A DNA stretch of 36,433 nucleotides from Comamonas testosteroni (GTDB taxonomy: Bacteria; Pseudomonadota; Gammaproteobacteria; Burkholderiales; Burkholderiaceae_C). The stretch covers positions 1-36,433 of the forward strand of contig NZ_KZ984473.1 in the NCBI RefSeq assembly GCF_003569915.1, in the 5' to 3' direction. The translations under genes and the position numbers were made by a program. The notes under the pieces were generated by a model, which saw only the letters and a program-made list of their open reading frames with translations, was not told the origin of the DNA and searched no databases. Below, one piece after another: positions 21,068 through 30,848 of the stretch (within the stretch, counting starts at the first letter, position 1; every line of letters begins with the position of its first letter).

Positions 21068-22342
21068 ATGGCTCAAAAGAGCATTATTCCGAGCGTAGAC
21101 CTTGGTGCGAAATCTCCTTTTAACAAAAAGCTCACTGTGCTTCTTGTTTTAGTTGCACTCGCTGCTATTGTTGCTTCTGCAATGTTGGGGAAATCGGCCA
21201 GTATTCCCGAAGAAGAAAAAAATGAAACAGAAGATGTTTCATTCACTGAAGGCACTGCCCGAAATATCCAGTTGGAGTTTGAAGCTCCAATTCCGAAGGC
21301 TGCTGATAGTGGCCGTACAGATACAGAATCAAATCAGGTAAACAATGGCAATGGCCAAACAAATCGTGGATCTTACGAAGCATCAATGCCAGGCTCATCA
21401 ACTCTGCGTGACAATTCGTCAGGAACAGGGGGCATCAATAACGCGAAAGAAGATTTGGAAGCCCAAGCCGCAATATCGGCAATATCAGTTCCTTATGAAA
21501 ATGAGGCTGCAAATTATCAGAGCCAAATCGGGGCTGTAGAAAAGTCAGCAGAGCAGAAAATAGCTGAGCTATTCCCAGCTATGCCAGAAAGAATGAGTGA
21601 GCAGGATGCTTTAAATCGCGCAATCGCTATGTCTGCGAATGCTCAATCAGCAATTTCTGGAGCCTCACAAGATCAAACATCCAACTCAGTTCTAGCGAGT
21701 AAGACTAAGAGATTTCTTGCTGAATCTGAACAAAACAACAAGGTTCACAAGGTTAGCAGAAAGAATGCTTCTTCTGGTCAGTGGGTTATTACAGCAGGCA
21801 AGACTATTCCAGCCATAACTAAACGTGCTCAAAACTCTGACCTCCCTTGTGCTGTTGAAGCAATCACTTCTGTTGATGTTTACGATTCATATACATCAAC
21901 CAGAAAGCTTATACCAAAGGGTTCTGAGCTAATTGGTGTATGCAGTAATGACGTTGCCATAGGTCAAAACAGAATTCTTAGTCTTTTCAGTAGGCTCGTA
22001 TTGCCCTCAGGAGAGTGGTTTGATTTGTCTGGCGGTGTTGGTATGGATAGGTCAGGTGCTACAGGCTTGAAAGGCGATGTAGATAATCATTTTTTTCAGA
22101 TGTTTACCAGCGCTTTTCTTATCGCTTTCACTGCTGATCGAGTTGAGAATAGTAAGAAGGGCGCTACTAATAACAACGTCTATATGAGTAATTCAGCAGG
22201 TGCAAAAACAGCAGCTGGACAAGTAATGGTGGACACAAGCCAATTCATGCTTAATAGGACACGGAACATTCAACCTACTATTGATGTAGAGGCCGGGACA
22301 AGAATATATATCCAAGTGAAGCATGACATGGTATTTGACTAA
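21068..22342 (+). CDS. virB10: VirB10/TrbI-like core protein
   Basis: A 424-residue protein with a short cytoplasmic N-terminus, one membrane span (about 22-40) and a long Glu/Ser/Asn-rich periplasmic linker. The C-terminal beta barrel contains GKTIPAITKRAQNSDLP, LIPKGSELIGVC and the RLVLPSGEWFDLSG segment, then AGTRIYIQVKHDMVF at the end. All are typical of VirB10/TrbI, which spans the envelope and gates the channel. It starts two bases after virB9. Confidence 0.9.
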   Translation: MAQKSIIPSVDLGAKSPFNKKLTVLLVLVALAAIVASAMLGKSASIPEEEKNETEDVSFTEGTARNIQLEFEAPIPKAADSGRTDTESNQVNNGNGQTNRGSYEASMPGSSTLRDNSSGTGGINNAKEDLEAQAAISAISVPYENEAANYQSQIGAVEKSAEQKIAELFPAMPERMSEQDALNRAIAMSANAQSAISGASQDQTSNSVLASKTKRFLAESEQNNKVHKVSRKNASSGQWVITAGKTIPAITKRAQNSDLPCAVEAITSVDVYDSYTSTRKLIPKGSELIGVCSNDVAIGQNRILSLFSRLVLPSGEWFDLSGGVGMDRSGATGLKGDVDNHFFQMFTSAFLIAFTADRVENSKKGATNNNVYMSNSAGAKTAAGQVMVDTSQFMLNRTRNIQPTIDVEAGTRIYIQVKHDMVFD

Positions 22343-22352
22343 GGATAATAAA

Positions 22353-23462
22353 GTGAAAAAATTTGCAATTGCAGCAATCGCTCTTTCTGTTGTCTCATTT
22401 TGTCGTGCTGAACTTGTAGATAACTACAATTTCAAATACTCTGGTGATGGGCAGAAATCCTTGTTGCCTGTCCAAGTGTTTGATGATGGGAAAAAGACCA
22501 TTTTTCAATTTCGTCCAGGTCAACGAATACCGGCCATTTTTGTTGAACAAGATGGTTCGTGGCTGCATGCCCCCCTAATGCAGGACGGTGCATATTATTC
22601 AGTACCAAAGACAGGCCGTGAGTTCAAGTTGAAGATTGGTCATTCTGAGGCCAGTGTTAAATACACTGGGAATGATCGAGGTAGCCTTAAAGTCAATGGA
22701 TCTAATAGCGTACTTGAGAATCGTAGCTACTCAACTGCAGCTAAGGGAGATACGTTTAAGTGGACTCATGATGTTGAAGTCGGAGAACAATCAGTTGTAT
22801 TCTTGAAAAAGACATCCAAGGTAACAACTAATTCATCAAGGCAGTTTGCGGCTCTTGCGCGTAAATTATTGGATGCAAAATCTATTGACGTTTATGGGTA
22901 TTCAAGCATCGATGACGATAGTGCAATTGATGCTGACTTAGGACGACGCCGTGTTGATGCAATTGTCAACTCACTCACATCCTTTGGTGTGGATCGTTCC
23001 AAGATAAAAGTATCCGTTAATGTCTATGGAGCTTCTGAGGCACAAGGCGGCGAAATTGGCGCGCGTATTGAATATGCAATACATAAACAATCAAGGCCTG
23101 CAATTCAAGTCCTGTCAAACAAGGGCGAAACAGCTCCTTTAGTGGCAATTGAGAAGCCAAAGCAAGAGAATCATCGACTCACCACTATTGGTAAGCAGTT
23201 ATACAGAATTGAGAAATCTGATAAGTCAATTCTTGATGTCCTAAAGCGATGGGGATCTGCTTCAGGATGGAATGTTATTGGTGTTAATTTTCCACACATT
23301 ACATTCAATGAATCTGTAGATCAAGAAATAGCATATGGAACATTCCTAGAAGCAGTCGAAAAGATGAAGGAAGGGCTGGTCCGAAAAGGATATACAAAGG
23401 TCGATGGAAAAGCCTATTCAGATAACGTAATTGAAATTGGAGTTTTTGATGAAAAGAATTAA
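22353..23462 (+). CDS. VirB9-like / OmpA-like / TcpQ-like hybrid protein linking T4SS and pilus genes
   Basis: A 369-residue exported protein; GTG 22353 has AAGGA seven bases upstream and starts a signal peptide ending FCRA. Three parts follow. Residues 38-105 look like the CagX/VirB9 C-terminal domain (VQVFDDGKKTIFQFRPGQRI, then PAIFVEQDGSW). Residues about 148-245 look like an OmpA-type peptidoglycan-binding domain (SIDVYGYSS, then DADLGRRRVDAIVNSL). Residues 289-365 look like the TcpQ/PilL domain (SILDVLKRWGSASGWNVIG). It lies exactly between virB10 and the pil genes. A role in anchoring both machines to the cell wall is inferred. Confidence 0.7.
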   Translation: MKKFAIAAIALSVVSFCRAELVDNYNFKYSGDGQKSLLPVQVFDDGKKTIFQFRPGQRIPAIFVEQDGSWLHAPLMQDGAYYSVPKTGREFKLKIGHSEASVKYTGNDRGSLKVNGSNSVLENRSYSTAAKGDTFKWTHDVEVGEQSVVFLKKTSKVTTNSSRQFAALARKLLDAKSIDVYGYSSIDDDSAIDADLGRRRVDAIVNSLTSFGVDRSKIKVSVNVYGASEAQGGEIGARIEYAIHKQSRPAIQVLSNKGETAPLVAIEKPKQENHRLTTIGKQLYRIEKSDKSILDVLKRWGSASGWNVIGVNFPHITFNESVDQEIAYGTFLEAVEKMKEGLVRKGYTKVDGKAYSDNVIEIGVFDEKN

Positions 23463-23886
23463 GGCGGCGATTGCATTCATGCCCTGCCTGCTCACAGCAA
23501 ATGCATATGCAATCGAGTTGGTTAACCGACCGTACTCTGGACATCAAACGTCTCCAATCACCTCGTATGTCCAGGCCCAACCGATCCCTGTGCCTAGTCC
23601 AATTCAGAAAACTTGGTCTTTGCAATTAAAGGATGTTAATTATTACGGCGCTTTTCAACGTTGGGCAACAGAAGCTGGATATCAAGTGCGCTGGGATGCA
23701 GAGAAGCACTTCATAGTGGAAGCTATAGATACCTTCACGGGAAGTTTTGAAGATGCAGTAACTGGCGTCCTGGCTAACCCTGCAGTAGCTTTCTCGAAGT
23801 ATCCACTTGAAGTCTGCTTTTACCCCAATACACCACCGTTGGCTCGTATCACTCGTAAGGGTGTCCAAGAGAAGGAATGCCAGTAA
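23449..23886 (+). CDS. TcpQ/PilL-like type IVb pilus protein
   Basis: A 145-residue exported protein; ATG 23449 has GGAG six bases upstream, and the frame overlaps the preceding gene by 14 bases. A signal peptide (to AYA-IELV) is followed by a Pro-rich stretch. A TcpQ-type domain then reads WSLQLKDVNYYGAFQRWATE, AGYQVRWDAEKHFIVEA and FEDAVTGVL. In R64-type pili this domain (PilL C-terminus) sits beside the PilN secretin and helps its assembly. It probably works with the related C-terminal domain of the hybrid protein upstream. Confidence 0.75.
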   Translation: MKRIKAAIAFMPCLLTANAYAIELVNRPYSGHQTSPITSYVQAQPIPVPSPIQKTWSLQLKDVNYYGAFQRWATEAGYQVRWDAEKHFIVEAIDTFTGSFEDAVTGVLANPAVAFSKYPLEVCFYPNTPPLARITRKGVQEKECQ

Positions 23887-25658
23887 TGAACAAAACTAAC
23901 TTCCCGCTGGCTATATCAAAGTCTGTAATTGCACTTGCTGCTGCATCAATCATGACTGGTTGCATGGCACCAGGAGGTCTGCTCCAGCAGAATGCTGAGC
24001 ATGCAAAAGCCGTAAATGAGCGTGTAGCTATGTCTGCGCCTTCAGCCTCATTCCTGCCAATCAGTGCGAACACGCCTGGTACTGCAGGTCACGCGCAACA
24101 GTTGGCAGATCGTACCTCTCACGTTGCCCGAAAAGCAACGCGCCCGTGGATTGGTGCACGAATGGTTGAAGTTCAAAGTGATGAGAACTTGCCCCCTATA
24201 TTTTACAAGGCGCAGAATTTCAACTTCAAGGATGCAAAGGGCAATGAAAAGCGAGTCCCATTGCGCATTGTTGCTGAGCGGATCACTGCAATTACTGGTA
24301 TCCCTATTCGTATTTCCCTGAATCAGCAAGCCAGTCTGCCTTCAGCATTGCCTACACCCGCAATGCAAGCTCCCCCCGCAATGCAAGTCCAGGCAGTCCC
24401 TATGCCTTCACCTTTGCCACCTGCAGGTGTAGCAGCAATGCCATCCACCGCTCAGGATGTTCAGACGGAGTTCTATACCAACTTGGATTCGGTAAGTATG
24501 CAGTGGACTGGGCACCCTGCAGGTTTCCTGGATTTCCTAACTAACCAGCTGGGCTTTGCCTGGTCATACCGTGGAGGCACGGTAGTCATTGAGCGAATGC
24601 AAACGGAAACATTCGAGTTAGCAGCATTCGGAGTTGAACAAACTTTCAAGATGGAACTCACTGGTGGCAGCAGTGGTGGCACCAATGACAAGGGAAGCAC
24701 TACAAGCAACCAGTCCACATTGCAGATGTCTGAAGCGGGTAAGGTTGAAACCCTTAAATCGCTACAGAAAGCGTTTGAAACAGTGGTTCAACCTGCTGGA
24801 GGTGATGTTGTACTGAACGAGACAACGGGTCGTTTCTACGTCACCGCGCCTAAAGATGCAATGACTAAGGTTCGTCAGATTTTTAAGGCAGAAGATGACT
24901 CATTGATGCGTCAAGCGCACATCCAAATTGATATCTATTCAGTGGTTCGTGATGATGCCAATGAAGCTGGTATCGACTGGAATATTGCATTTGAATCGCT
25001 GTCTAATGCATGGGGGGCTACTCTGAGTGCTCCAGCAACACTTACAGGTGCATTGACTGGAGGGATGTCCACAACAATCTTGCAAAACGCAAGCAACTCG
25101 CGTGAATTTGCAAACTCTAGGGCAATCCTTAAGTTATTGAACTCCATTGGCAATACTGCGAAGCACGCACCAGTCTCCTTGGTTGCAATGAATCGTCAGT
25201 GGGCGCGTAAAACGAATTTGAAGACCGATGGCTATTTGAGTGAAACAACTCCATCAACTTCTTCTTCGGCAGGCTCTGGTGCACCTGGACTTAAAACATC
25301 CCAAATAACTACGGGTGATAAGTTTATGGTTACTCCCGCAATTCTGGACAGCGGGACAATTTTGCTTAAGTTTGGCCTGTCCTTGACAGAACTCGTAGGA
25401 ATGTTTGACGTGACTGCAGGTGAAGGTCAATCTTTCCAGAAAGTCCAAACGCCTGTTACCAGTGGAACTGATGACCAAAGCACGGTGCGTCTTGAACCAG
25501 GACAAGCGATGGTCGTAACCGGGCTTTCTCGAAAAATCAGTGGGAACATGAATCGTACTCTGGGTGATGGAGTGCCAATGTTCCTTGGTGGCTCACGCAA
25601 AGTAACAAACGTGCGAGAAGACTTTGTAGTGGTTATTCGCGCAGTTCAGATGCAATGA
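23886..25658 (+). CDS. pilN: PilN, type IVb pilus secretin lipoprotein
   Basis: A 590-residue outer-membrane secretin. ATG 23886 (TAATG overlap with the previous stop) has AAGGA nine bases upstream; the ATG at 23877 directly abuts that site. The lipobox IMTG-C26 predicts a lipidated N-terminus, as in R64 PilN. The N-terminal ring-forming domains are broken by a Pro/Met/Ala-rich insert (about 155-195). The C-terminal secretin domain has QAHIQIDIYSVVRDDANEAG, VTPAILDSGTILLKFGLSL and TVRLEPGQAMVVTGLSR. It forms the pore through which the thin pilus leaves the cell. Confidence 0.9.
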   Translation: MNKTNFPLAISKSVIALAAASIMTGCMAPGGLLQQNAEHAKAVNERVAMSAPSASFLPISANTPGTAGHAQQLADRTSHVARKATRPWIGARMVEVQSDENLPPIFYKAQNFNFKDAKGNEKRVPLRIVAERITAITGIPIRISLNQQASLPSALPTPAMQAPPAMQVQAVPMPSPLPPAGVAAMPSTAQDVQTEFYTNLDSVSMQWTGHPAGFLDFLTNQLGFAWSYRGGTVVIERMQTETFELAAFGVEQTFKMELTGGSSGGTNDKGSTTSNQSTLQMSEAGKVETLKSLQKAFETVVQPAGGDVVLNETTGRFYVTAPKDAMTKVRQIFKAEDDSLMRQAHIQIDIYSVVRDDANEAGIDWNIAFESLSNAWGATLSAPATLTGALTGGMSTTILQNASNSREFANSRAILKLLNSIGNTAKHAPVSLVAMNRQWARKTNLKTDGYLSETTPSTSSSAGSGAPGLKTSQITTGDKFMVTPAILDSGTILLKFGLSLTELVGMFDVTAGEGQSFQKVQTPVTSGTDDQSTVRLEPGQAMVVTGLSRKISGNMNRTLGDGVPMFLGGSRKVTNVREDFVVVIRAVQMQ

Positions 25659-26929
25659 AAGAATTACTGATCCCCGCTAGTACGGCATACCTGCTATGTG
25701 GCCTCGTATGGAGACCACTGCCAGCAAAGGGTGCTGAAAAAGAGATTAGATCCATTGCAAATGAGCGCGGGTCTAGTTCTTTTGTGCAGATAGGTAAACC
25801 TGGAAAAGGCTGTGCTTTCTTTGCGACATTCAATGAGCTTGAAACTCCGCGAAAGTCGATCTATTCCCTATCAGCGTTGCTTGCTAAATTAGCTGGTGAT
25901 GCACCTGCTGCGGTGATACTTCGATATGAAGACTCATATGCTGTAGTGTGTATAAACAAGAGTATTCCCATAGTTGATGAGGTATTTAAAGATAAAACAG
26001 CGGCAATCAACTCGCTGAAGCCAATCGTTGATAAGCTCGGTATTACACCGAAAGTAAACTTTGAGAGTGGTCACTCATACGAGTATGTGGACTCTTTAGA
26101 AGTTAAATTGCTAGGCCCCAAAAAGGGTAGGGCGGCACCATCAAAGGAAGTGCCTAAATCAATTGTTCCGCAATTAATATTGGCGGGCTTAGCGATTGCC
26201 GCAACACTTTGGTATTTTGATAATTCTGAGCGTGAAAAAGCTCGAATAGAGGCTGAGCGACTTGCTGCAGAGCGAGAAGCTGATCCTATCCCAAAATATA
26301 TGCGTCAGCTCATGGCTGATGAACCATTCTTCGCTCTGACTGACAGCACTACATTAAAAATGCTTGGTGATATTGCAGTCATTTCACAGAAGCCAAAAGG
26401 TTGGATATTTGACGAAGCAAATTGTGAAGCAGATATACAGAATCGCATCCAGAAATGTGAACTTCAATTCAAACGTAATCATGGAATTTACTCTGATCTA
26501 AAATCAGAGCTTCGTGGTTATGAGATGAACTTCTCATTTCCAGCGGACTTAAATACTGCTAAAGCTTCCATCCAATACAAAGAGTCATCATTTCGATTTG
26601 CTGATTATGGTAAATCTGCTGAAGAGTTCTTGGAGTTTGATTTTGGTGATATTGCACAGAACTGGTTGACAGCAGGCCTTGGTATTGAAGTGACTCCTGC
26701 AGAACTATGGCCACTTGCAGCGGGAGTTCCAAATACATTCCGTCACCCTATGGCAAAAATGAGTGGTGAAATTCGAATTTCAAAGCTGCCATTGTTCCTA
26801 GTGTCCGATTTGATATATACGAAACCATCAAACACTTACGTAAAGTCTTTCAAAATTAAGACTATCGAAGCAAATAAGCGTATGGATGCCGAAGTTAATG
26901 TGGAGTTGAGATATCATGTTAGTCAATAA
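25655..26929 (+). CDS. pilO: PilO, type IVb pilus accessory protein
   Basis: A 424-residue protein of the R64 PilO2 type. An actin-like/PilM-type N-terminal cytoplasmic half precedes a single membrane span (169-187). A helical segment (ERLAAEREADPIPK) and a periplasmic C-terminal domain follow. Membrane topology and position between pilN and pilP fit. The ATG overlaps the pilN stop (ATGA). It is thought to form the inner-membrane platform linking PilN to the ATPase and PilR. Confidence 0.85.
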   Translation: MKELLIPASTAYLLCGLVWRPLPAKGAEKEIRSIANERGSSSFVQIGKPGKGCAFFATFNELETPRKSIYSLSALLAKLAGDAPAAVILRYEDSYAVVCINKSIPIVDEVFKDKTAAINSLKPIVDKLGITPKVNFESGHSYEYVDSLEVKLLGPKKGRAAPSKEVPKSIVPQLILAGLAIAATLWYFDNSEREKARIEAERLAAEREADPIPKYMRQLMADEPFFALTDSTTLKMLGDIAVISQKPKGWIFDEANCEADIQNRIQKCELQFKRNHGIYSDLKSELRGYEMNFSFPADLNTAKASIQYKESSFRFADYGKSAEEFLEFDFGDIAQNWLTAGLGIEVTPAELWPLAAGVPNTFRHPMAKMSGEIRISKLPLFLVSDLIYTKPSNTYVKSFKIKTIEANKRMDAEVNVELRYHVSQ

Positions 26930-27353
26930 GAAATATATCATAGCAGTCACATTATCTTTGTTGAGTACATTAACAATGTCTCAAACTATTGGCGATATTG
27001 CTGCATTCCAAAGAGCAAAAGCCCAGGCTGAAATCAAAGGTGAACAAGCATTACCTGACGCGGTAAATAGCAAGCAAACACCAGCTGAAGTTGTATCTAA
27101 CCAGACTACCCCTAGGGTAAAGCAGGCGAAGACAGTTCATCTTCTTGGGACATTCAATGTTGATGGAGTTCCGAAAGCTCTCATTAGCAATGGTGGTAGC
27201 GTTTCACCAATTGCAGTAGGTGAATCTGTCAACCAGTATTCTGTGCGCAATATCACAAGTAAGAATGTTACATTTGCAGCGCCATGTAAAACACCGAGAG
27301 AAAAGAAATCAAAATGCAAAACACTCACTATTAGTGTTGGGGGTGGGTTGTGA
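26916..27353 (+). CDS. pilP: PilP, type IVb pilus biogenesis protein
   Basis: A 145-residue exported protein with a signal-like N-terminus (MLVNKKYIIAVTLSLLSTLT), a charged linker and a C-terminal beta domain (VDGVPKALISNGGSVSPIAV, then GESVNQYSVRNITSKNVTF). The C-terminus carries two Cys (APCKTPREKKSKCK). The beta domain resembles the HR domain of PilP/GspC-like proteins. It overlaps pilO by 14 bases and pilQ by 4. Confidence 0.85.
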   Translation: MLVNKKYIIAVTLSLLSTLTMSQTIGDIAAFQRAKAQAEIKGEQALPDAVNSKQTPAEVVSNQTTPRVKQAKTVHLLGTFNVDGVPKALISNGGSVSPIAVGESVNQYSVRNITSKNVTFAAPCKTPREKKSKCKTLTISVGGGL

Positions 27354-29086
27354 TTCGTACTTTACTTGAGCGGATGCAGAATAAAAATCGTTCACCTCGA
27401 CCTGCTGATTTTTTTGATGACATTGAGGATGTCGATGTGCAGGTGGGTAGCATTGCATCGAATATTAATCAATTGCCGCCTCATGAGGGATTTATTGATT
27501 TTAATAATAATCCGATACTTTGGTCTGGAATTGATAAGACAGCTGAAATTGTTTTGATCTTGCTTGATTCAAGAAAGGTGATTATTGCTGCTTCAGAGCG
27601 CGGTATCAACGATAAGGCTTCTCTGAAGAGAATGAGATTAAACCTTGATCTTAATGCTTATGAGTGCGTAGACACTATTGGCGTGACTGCCGACTTGCAA
27701 AAAATGCTCGGTGTCAGCTCTATGGAGAAAAGTTCTGAAAGAAGGACTAGCCTCAAGTCAGAGCCAATGATGCGCTTTAGGGGATGGCTTGAGAAATCCA
27801 TCGAAATGGAAGCTTCTGACTTGCATTTGGAGACTAATGGGGAAAAGGGAGCTGTCAAAGTTCGCGCCCATGGGGAAATGTGGCCGTTAGAAGATGCTTT
27901 GCGAGGGCAATATTCGGCTCAGCAAATTTCGGAGACTATCAGCTCTGTATATCAAAACCTGACTCAGACCTCATCAAACTCTACTGCAGTCTGGAAGCCA
28001 GATGCTGACGCCTATACCATGCTCAACTTGGAGTTGGCTGGCAAGCTTGTAAAGATGCGCTTTCAGGCTATTTCTGGTAACAAAGGGCCTAAAGCTATTC
28101 TTCGAATCTTTAGTGGATCAGATAAGCCATCTAAGAGTCTCGAAGAGCTTAAATACACACATAGCCAAGTTCACGAAATACGTAAAAGTCAACAAACCAC
28201 CAGTGGTTTGGTTTGTATTGCTGGAATCACTGGGTCGGGTAAAACAACAACTATTCGCTCATTTCTGGAAACGCATCCTGACAATGGAAGCATCATTATC
28301 AACACGGTTGAAGATCCAGTAGAGCTTGAGATCAAAGGTGCTCACCAAAAGTCTGTGCAACGAAGTTTTGATGACTCTGAAGAAGAAGTCAGAAAGAAAT
28401 ATATCGGCGCAATAAATGCGATGCTACGTGGTGATATTGACATCGGAATGCTAGGTGAACTTCGTGACTCAATATCAGCTAATGCATGGCTCAATGTGGC
28501 AGAAACTGGGCACATGGGTATCGCTACCTTGCACGCTCACCGATTGACGGGGATTATTCCTCGTTTAATAAACCAAACTATGGGGCTTAGTAGAGAAGTT
28601 CTTTCAACCCCACAAACTATTAACGTTTTTATGTATCAAGCATTGGTGCCAATTAATTGTCCATGCTGCTCCTTAAAAACAGAAGAGATACTGCGACACA
28701 CTGAAGCCGATCTTACGGCAATTAGTTTCAATGTCGAAGAGGCTATACGACTGGGGGTAGATCCTACGAACTTCAAATGGCGAAATCCCCAAGGTTGTCC
28801 CGTTTGTCGTGGTCGTGGGACACAAGGTCAAGGTCTTGTCGCTGAGATTTTAACGCCTGATCATCAGTTTCTCAGCTATATCCGAGATGGTAATGATGCT
28901 GCAGCATTTGAATACCACAGAGGTCGAGGCAATTTTGATTTGTCTAGTGAAGATCTTTATTGCAAAAGCATTGTGGAACATTCTCTGTTAAAGGTTATTT
29001 CTGGTGAATTAGACATGCGTGTCCTTTCACGGTTTGAAAAACTTTCTGATTTTGTCACAAATTACCATCGAATAAAGGCTGGGTGA
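27350..29086 (+). CDS. pilQ: PilQ, GspE/PilB-family pilus assembly ATPase
   Basis: A 578-residue cytoplasmic ATPase. Motifs are Walker A GITGSGKTT (292-300), the Asp box INTVEDPVEL, Walker B-region IGMLGELRD (365-373) and the His box ETGHMGIATLHAHR. Two Cys pairs (CPCC and CPVC, roughly 60 residues apart) form a likely zinc site of the GspE type. It drives pilus extension, as R64 PilQ does; no separate retraction ATPase is present. GTG start overlapping the pilP stop (GTGA). Confidence 0.9.
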   Translation: MIRTLLERMQNKNRSPRPADFFDDIEDVDVQVGSIASNINQLPPHEGFIDFNNNPILWSGIDKTAEIVLILLDSRKVIIAASERGINDKASLKRMRLNLDLNAYECVDTIGVTADLQKMLGVSSMEKSSERRTSLKSEPMMRFRGWLEKSIEMEASDLHLETNGEKGAVKVRAHGEMWPLEDALRGQYSAQQISETISSVYQNLTQTSSNSTAVWKPDADAYTMLNLELAGKLVKMRFQAISGNKGPKAILRIFSGSDKPSKSLEELKYTHSQVHEIRKSQQTTSGLVCIAGITGSGKTTTIRSFLETHPDNGSIIINTVEDPVELEIKGAHQKSVQRSFDDSEEEVRKKYIGAINAMLRGDIDIGMLGELRDSISANAWLNVAETGHMGIATLHAHRLTGIIPRLINQTMGLSREVLSTPQTINVFMYQALVPINCPCCSLKTEEILRHTEADLTAISFNVEEAIRLGVDPTNFKWRNPQGCPVCRGRGTQGQGLVAEILTPDHQFLSYIRDGNDAAAFEYHRGRGNFDLSSEDLYCKSIVEHSLLKVISGELDMRVLSRFEKLSDFVTNYHRIKAG

Positions 29087-30153
29087 TGAATCTGTCCACA
29101 ATCTTTCATTATTACCACCTAATTCAGTTTTCGTTTACCAGACATATTTTTTATCTCGAACTAGCTGATAGTTGGAAACGCAGTGTTTCTCTTAAAAACT
29201 TTGCATATCGTGTTATCGATAACGGAAAAGTATTAAAAGACGAAACGAGAATACACGTTGGTAAGAAGTTAATTTCTTCCATTGAGGAAAGCGATACTGT
29301 TGGGCTGTGGGCATCCCTTAAGAACTTGGTTTCTAAAAGCGATTGGCCTCTCCTCAAAGCAGCTGAAATATCTAAAGACATTCCCGCTGCGCTTACTCAC
29401 ATCTCAAAAACTGTGGCTTTTAAGATCAACGTGACCTGGCAGCTCGTGAAGTCAATGGGCGTAGCTCTGTTTGTTGCACTAATTTGTGCTGCTGTTATTG
29501 GTGTAACAGCTGACACTATTGCAAAAATTCTCGACACAGCACCCAATATGAAGTTCACAGGATTCAACGGGCTTGTTGTGACATTAGCTGGGTTCTTTGT
29601 AGAGAACTGGAAGTTAGTTTCTGGGTTCATCTTTGCTTCTATAGCCCTCGTCGTCTACTATGCTCCCCGGCTGACTGGTCCTTTGCGTGAAAAGTTAGAT
29701 GAATGGCCTGTCTTCTCGCTATACCGTGATGTCGAATCTGCGAATGCCATAGCGATGTTGTCTATGTATCTTTCTTCGGGTTTAGTGCTCAAAGATGCTG
29801 TAAATAGGTTGTCCATTGATGGAACTCCTTGGAGAAAATGGCAAGTGTCGAAGATAGCTAATGCATTAGACAGTCGCCCGAGTGAGTTGATTTACGCTTT
29901 CAGCCGAGGCCTGTTCTCTCCAAAGCTCAGGGCGCGTCTAGCAGCTTTGGCTGATTCTTCATCGGCTTTTGAAGATGCGATCATTACTCTTGGAAGAGAT
30001 GAGTTGGAGCGCATCGAAAAGGAAATACAGACAACCGTGATTGCGACTGCTGGCGGTCTGGTATTTGGTATCGCGTTCGTCGCGGTGATTCTTTCCCTTG
30101 GTCAACAAACCATTATTTCGCAACTTTACAACGATTTTTCCAAAGGCTACTAA
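29086..30153 (+). CDS. pilR: PilR, T2SSF-family pilus platform protein
   Basis: A 355-residue inner-membrane protein; ATG 29086 overlaps the pilQ stop and has AAAGG seven bases upstream (GTG 29083 is an alternative). It has the GspF plan: a helical cytoplasmic domain, membrane spans near 116-145 and 165-195, a second helical domain with MLSMYLSSGLVLKDAVNRLS, and a C-terminal span (IATAGGLVFGIAFVAVIL). PilR anchors the ATPase and feeds pilins into the growing fibre. Confidence 0.85.
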   Translation: MNLSTIFHYYHLIQFSFTRHIFYLELADSWKRSVSLKNFAYRVIDNGKVLKDETRIHVGKKLISSIEESDTVGLWASLKNLVSKSDWPLLKAAEISKDIPAALTHISKTVAFKINVTWQLVKSMGVALFVALICAAVIGVTADTIAKILDTAPNMKFTGFNGLVVTLAGFFVENWKLVSGFIFASIALVVYYAPRLTGPLREKLDEWPVFSLYRDVESANAIAMLSMYLSSGLVLKDAVNRLSIDGTPWRKWQVSKIANALDSRPSELIYAFSRGLFSPKLRARLAALADSSSAFEDAIITLGRDELERIEKEIQTTVIATAGGLVFGIAFVAVILSLGQQTIISQLYNDFSKGY

Positions 30154-30155
30154 CC

Positions 30156-30722
30156 ATGAAAACTCATTTCACATTCAACATGAAAGCTTCTCGCAAATCT
30201 GCTCAACATGGTGCTTCCATCGTTTCAGTCATGCTCGGCATCCTGGTTGGTGGTTTGATGTTGGTCGTTGCAGTCAATCAGTTCCAAGACGCCAACAAGA
30301 AAACACGTATCGAAACTGCTACCCAGGAGGCAGTTCAGATATTCTCAACAGCCCAAAAGAACTACGGTTTTGCGAATCAGTATGGCCAGGTAACTACTGC
30401 TATTGCAGTCCAAGGTGGCATCGTTCCTGAAGCGCGTCGGAATGCCGGGACGAATACTGCTAATAACAACTACAACGGAGCCATAACATTTGCTCCAGCA
30501 ACGATTAATACAGCGAATGATGCGTTGGCAATTACCTATGCCAACGTCCGTGGCAGTGATTGCCAGCAGCTGGTTCAGAACACGGAATCGCTGACCCGTC
30601 AGGTCTTTATTGGATCAACACAAGTTAAGGCAACTGACTCGCCTGTAACACTCTCCGCACTCTCTACTGCATGCGATGCAAGTAGCACAGTTACCTTGAA
30701 ATGGGTAATTGGTCGCGGTTAA
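30156..30722 (+). CDS. pilS: PilS, major type IVb prepilin
   Basis: A 188-residue prepilin with a 19-residue basic leader ending SAQHG, then ASIVSVMLGILVGGLMLVVA. Cleavage is expected between G19 and A20. The usual Glu at mature position 5 is replaced by Ser. Two Cys in the C-terminal domain (in GSDCQQL and STACDAS) can form the loop seen in type IVb pilins. It starts two bases after pilR and is followed by its own terminator. No prepilin peptidase gene (pilU) is in the window. Confidence 0.9.
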   Translation: MKTHFTFNMKASRKSAQHGASIVSVMLGILVGGLMLVVAVNQFQDANKKTRIETATQEAVQIFSTAQKNYGFANQYGQVTTAIAVQGGIVPEARRNAGTNTANNNYNGAITFAPATINTANDALAITYANVRGSDCQQLVQNTESLTRQVFIGSTQVKATDSPVTLSALSTACDASSTVTLKWVIGRG

Positions 30723-30740
30723 TTTGATACCAACTTCCTG

Positions 30741-30770
30741 AAAATGGCCGAATCTTTCGGCCTTTTCCTT
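30741..30770 (+). terminator. Terminator after pilS
   Basis: GGCCGAA (30746-30752) pairs with TTCGGCC (30756-30762), loop TCT, then TTTTCCTTT. Partial termination here would keep PilS (major) more abundant than PilV (minor). Confidence 0.85.
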
Positions 30771-30848
30771 TATTGGCATCGAAATGTGCATATTTCTCAA
30801 GAGATATCTACCAGATGCTGCGGAGAATGATTAGATCAGGAATATGCT

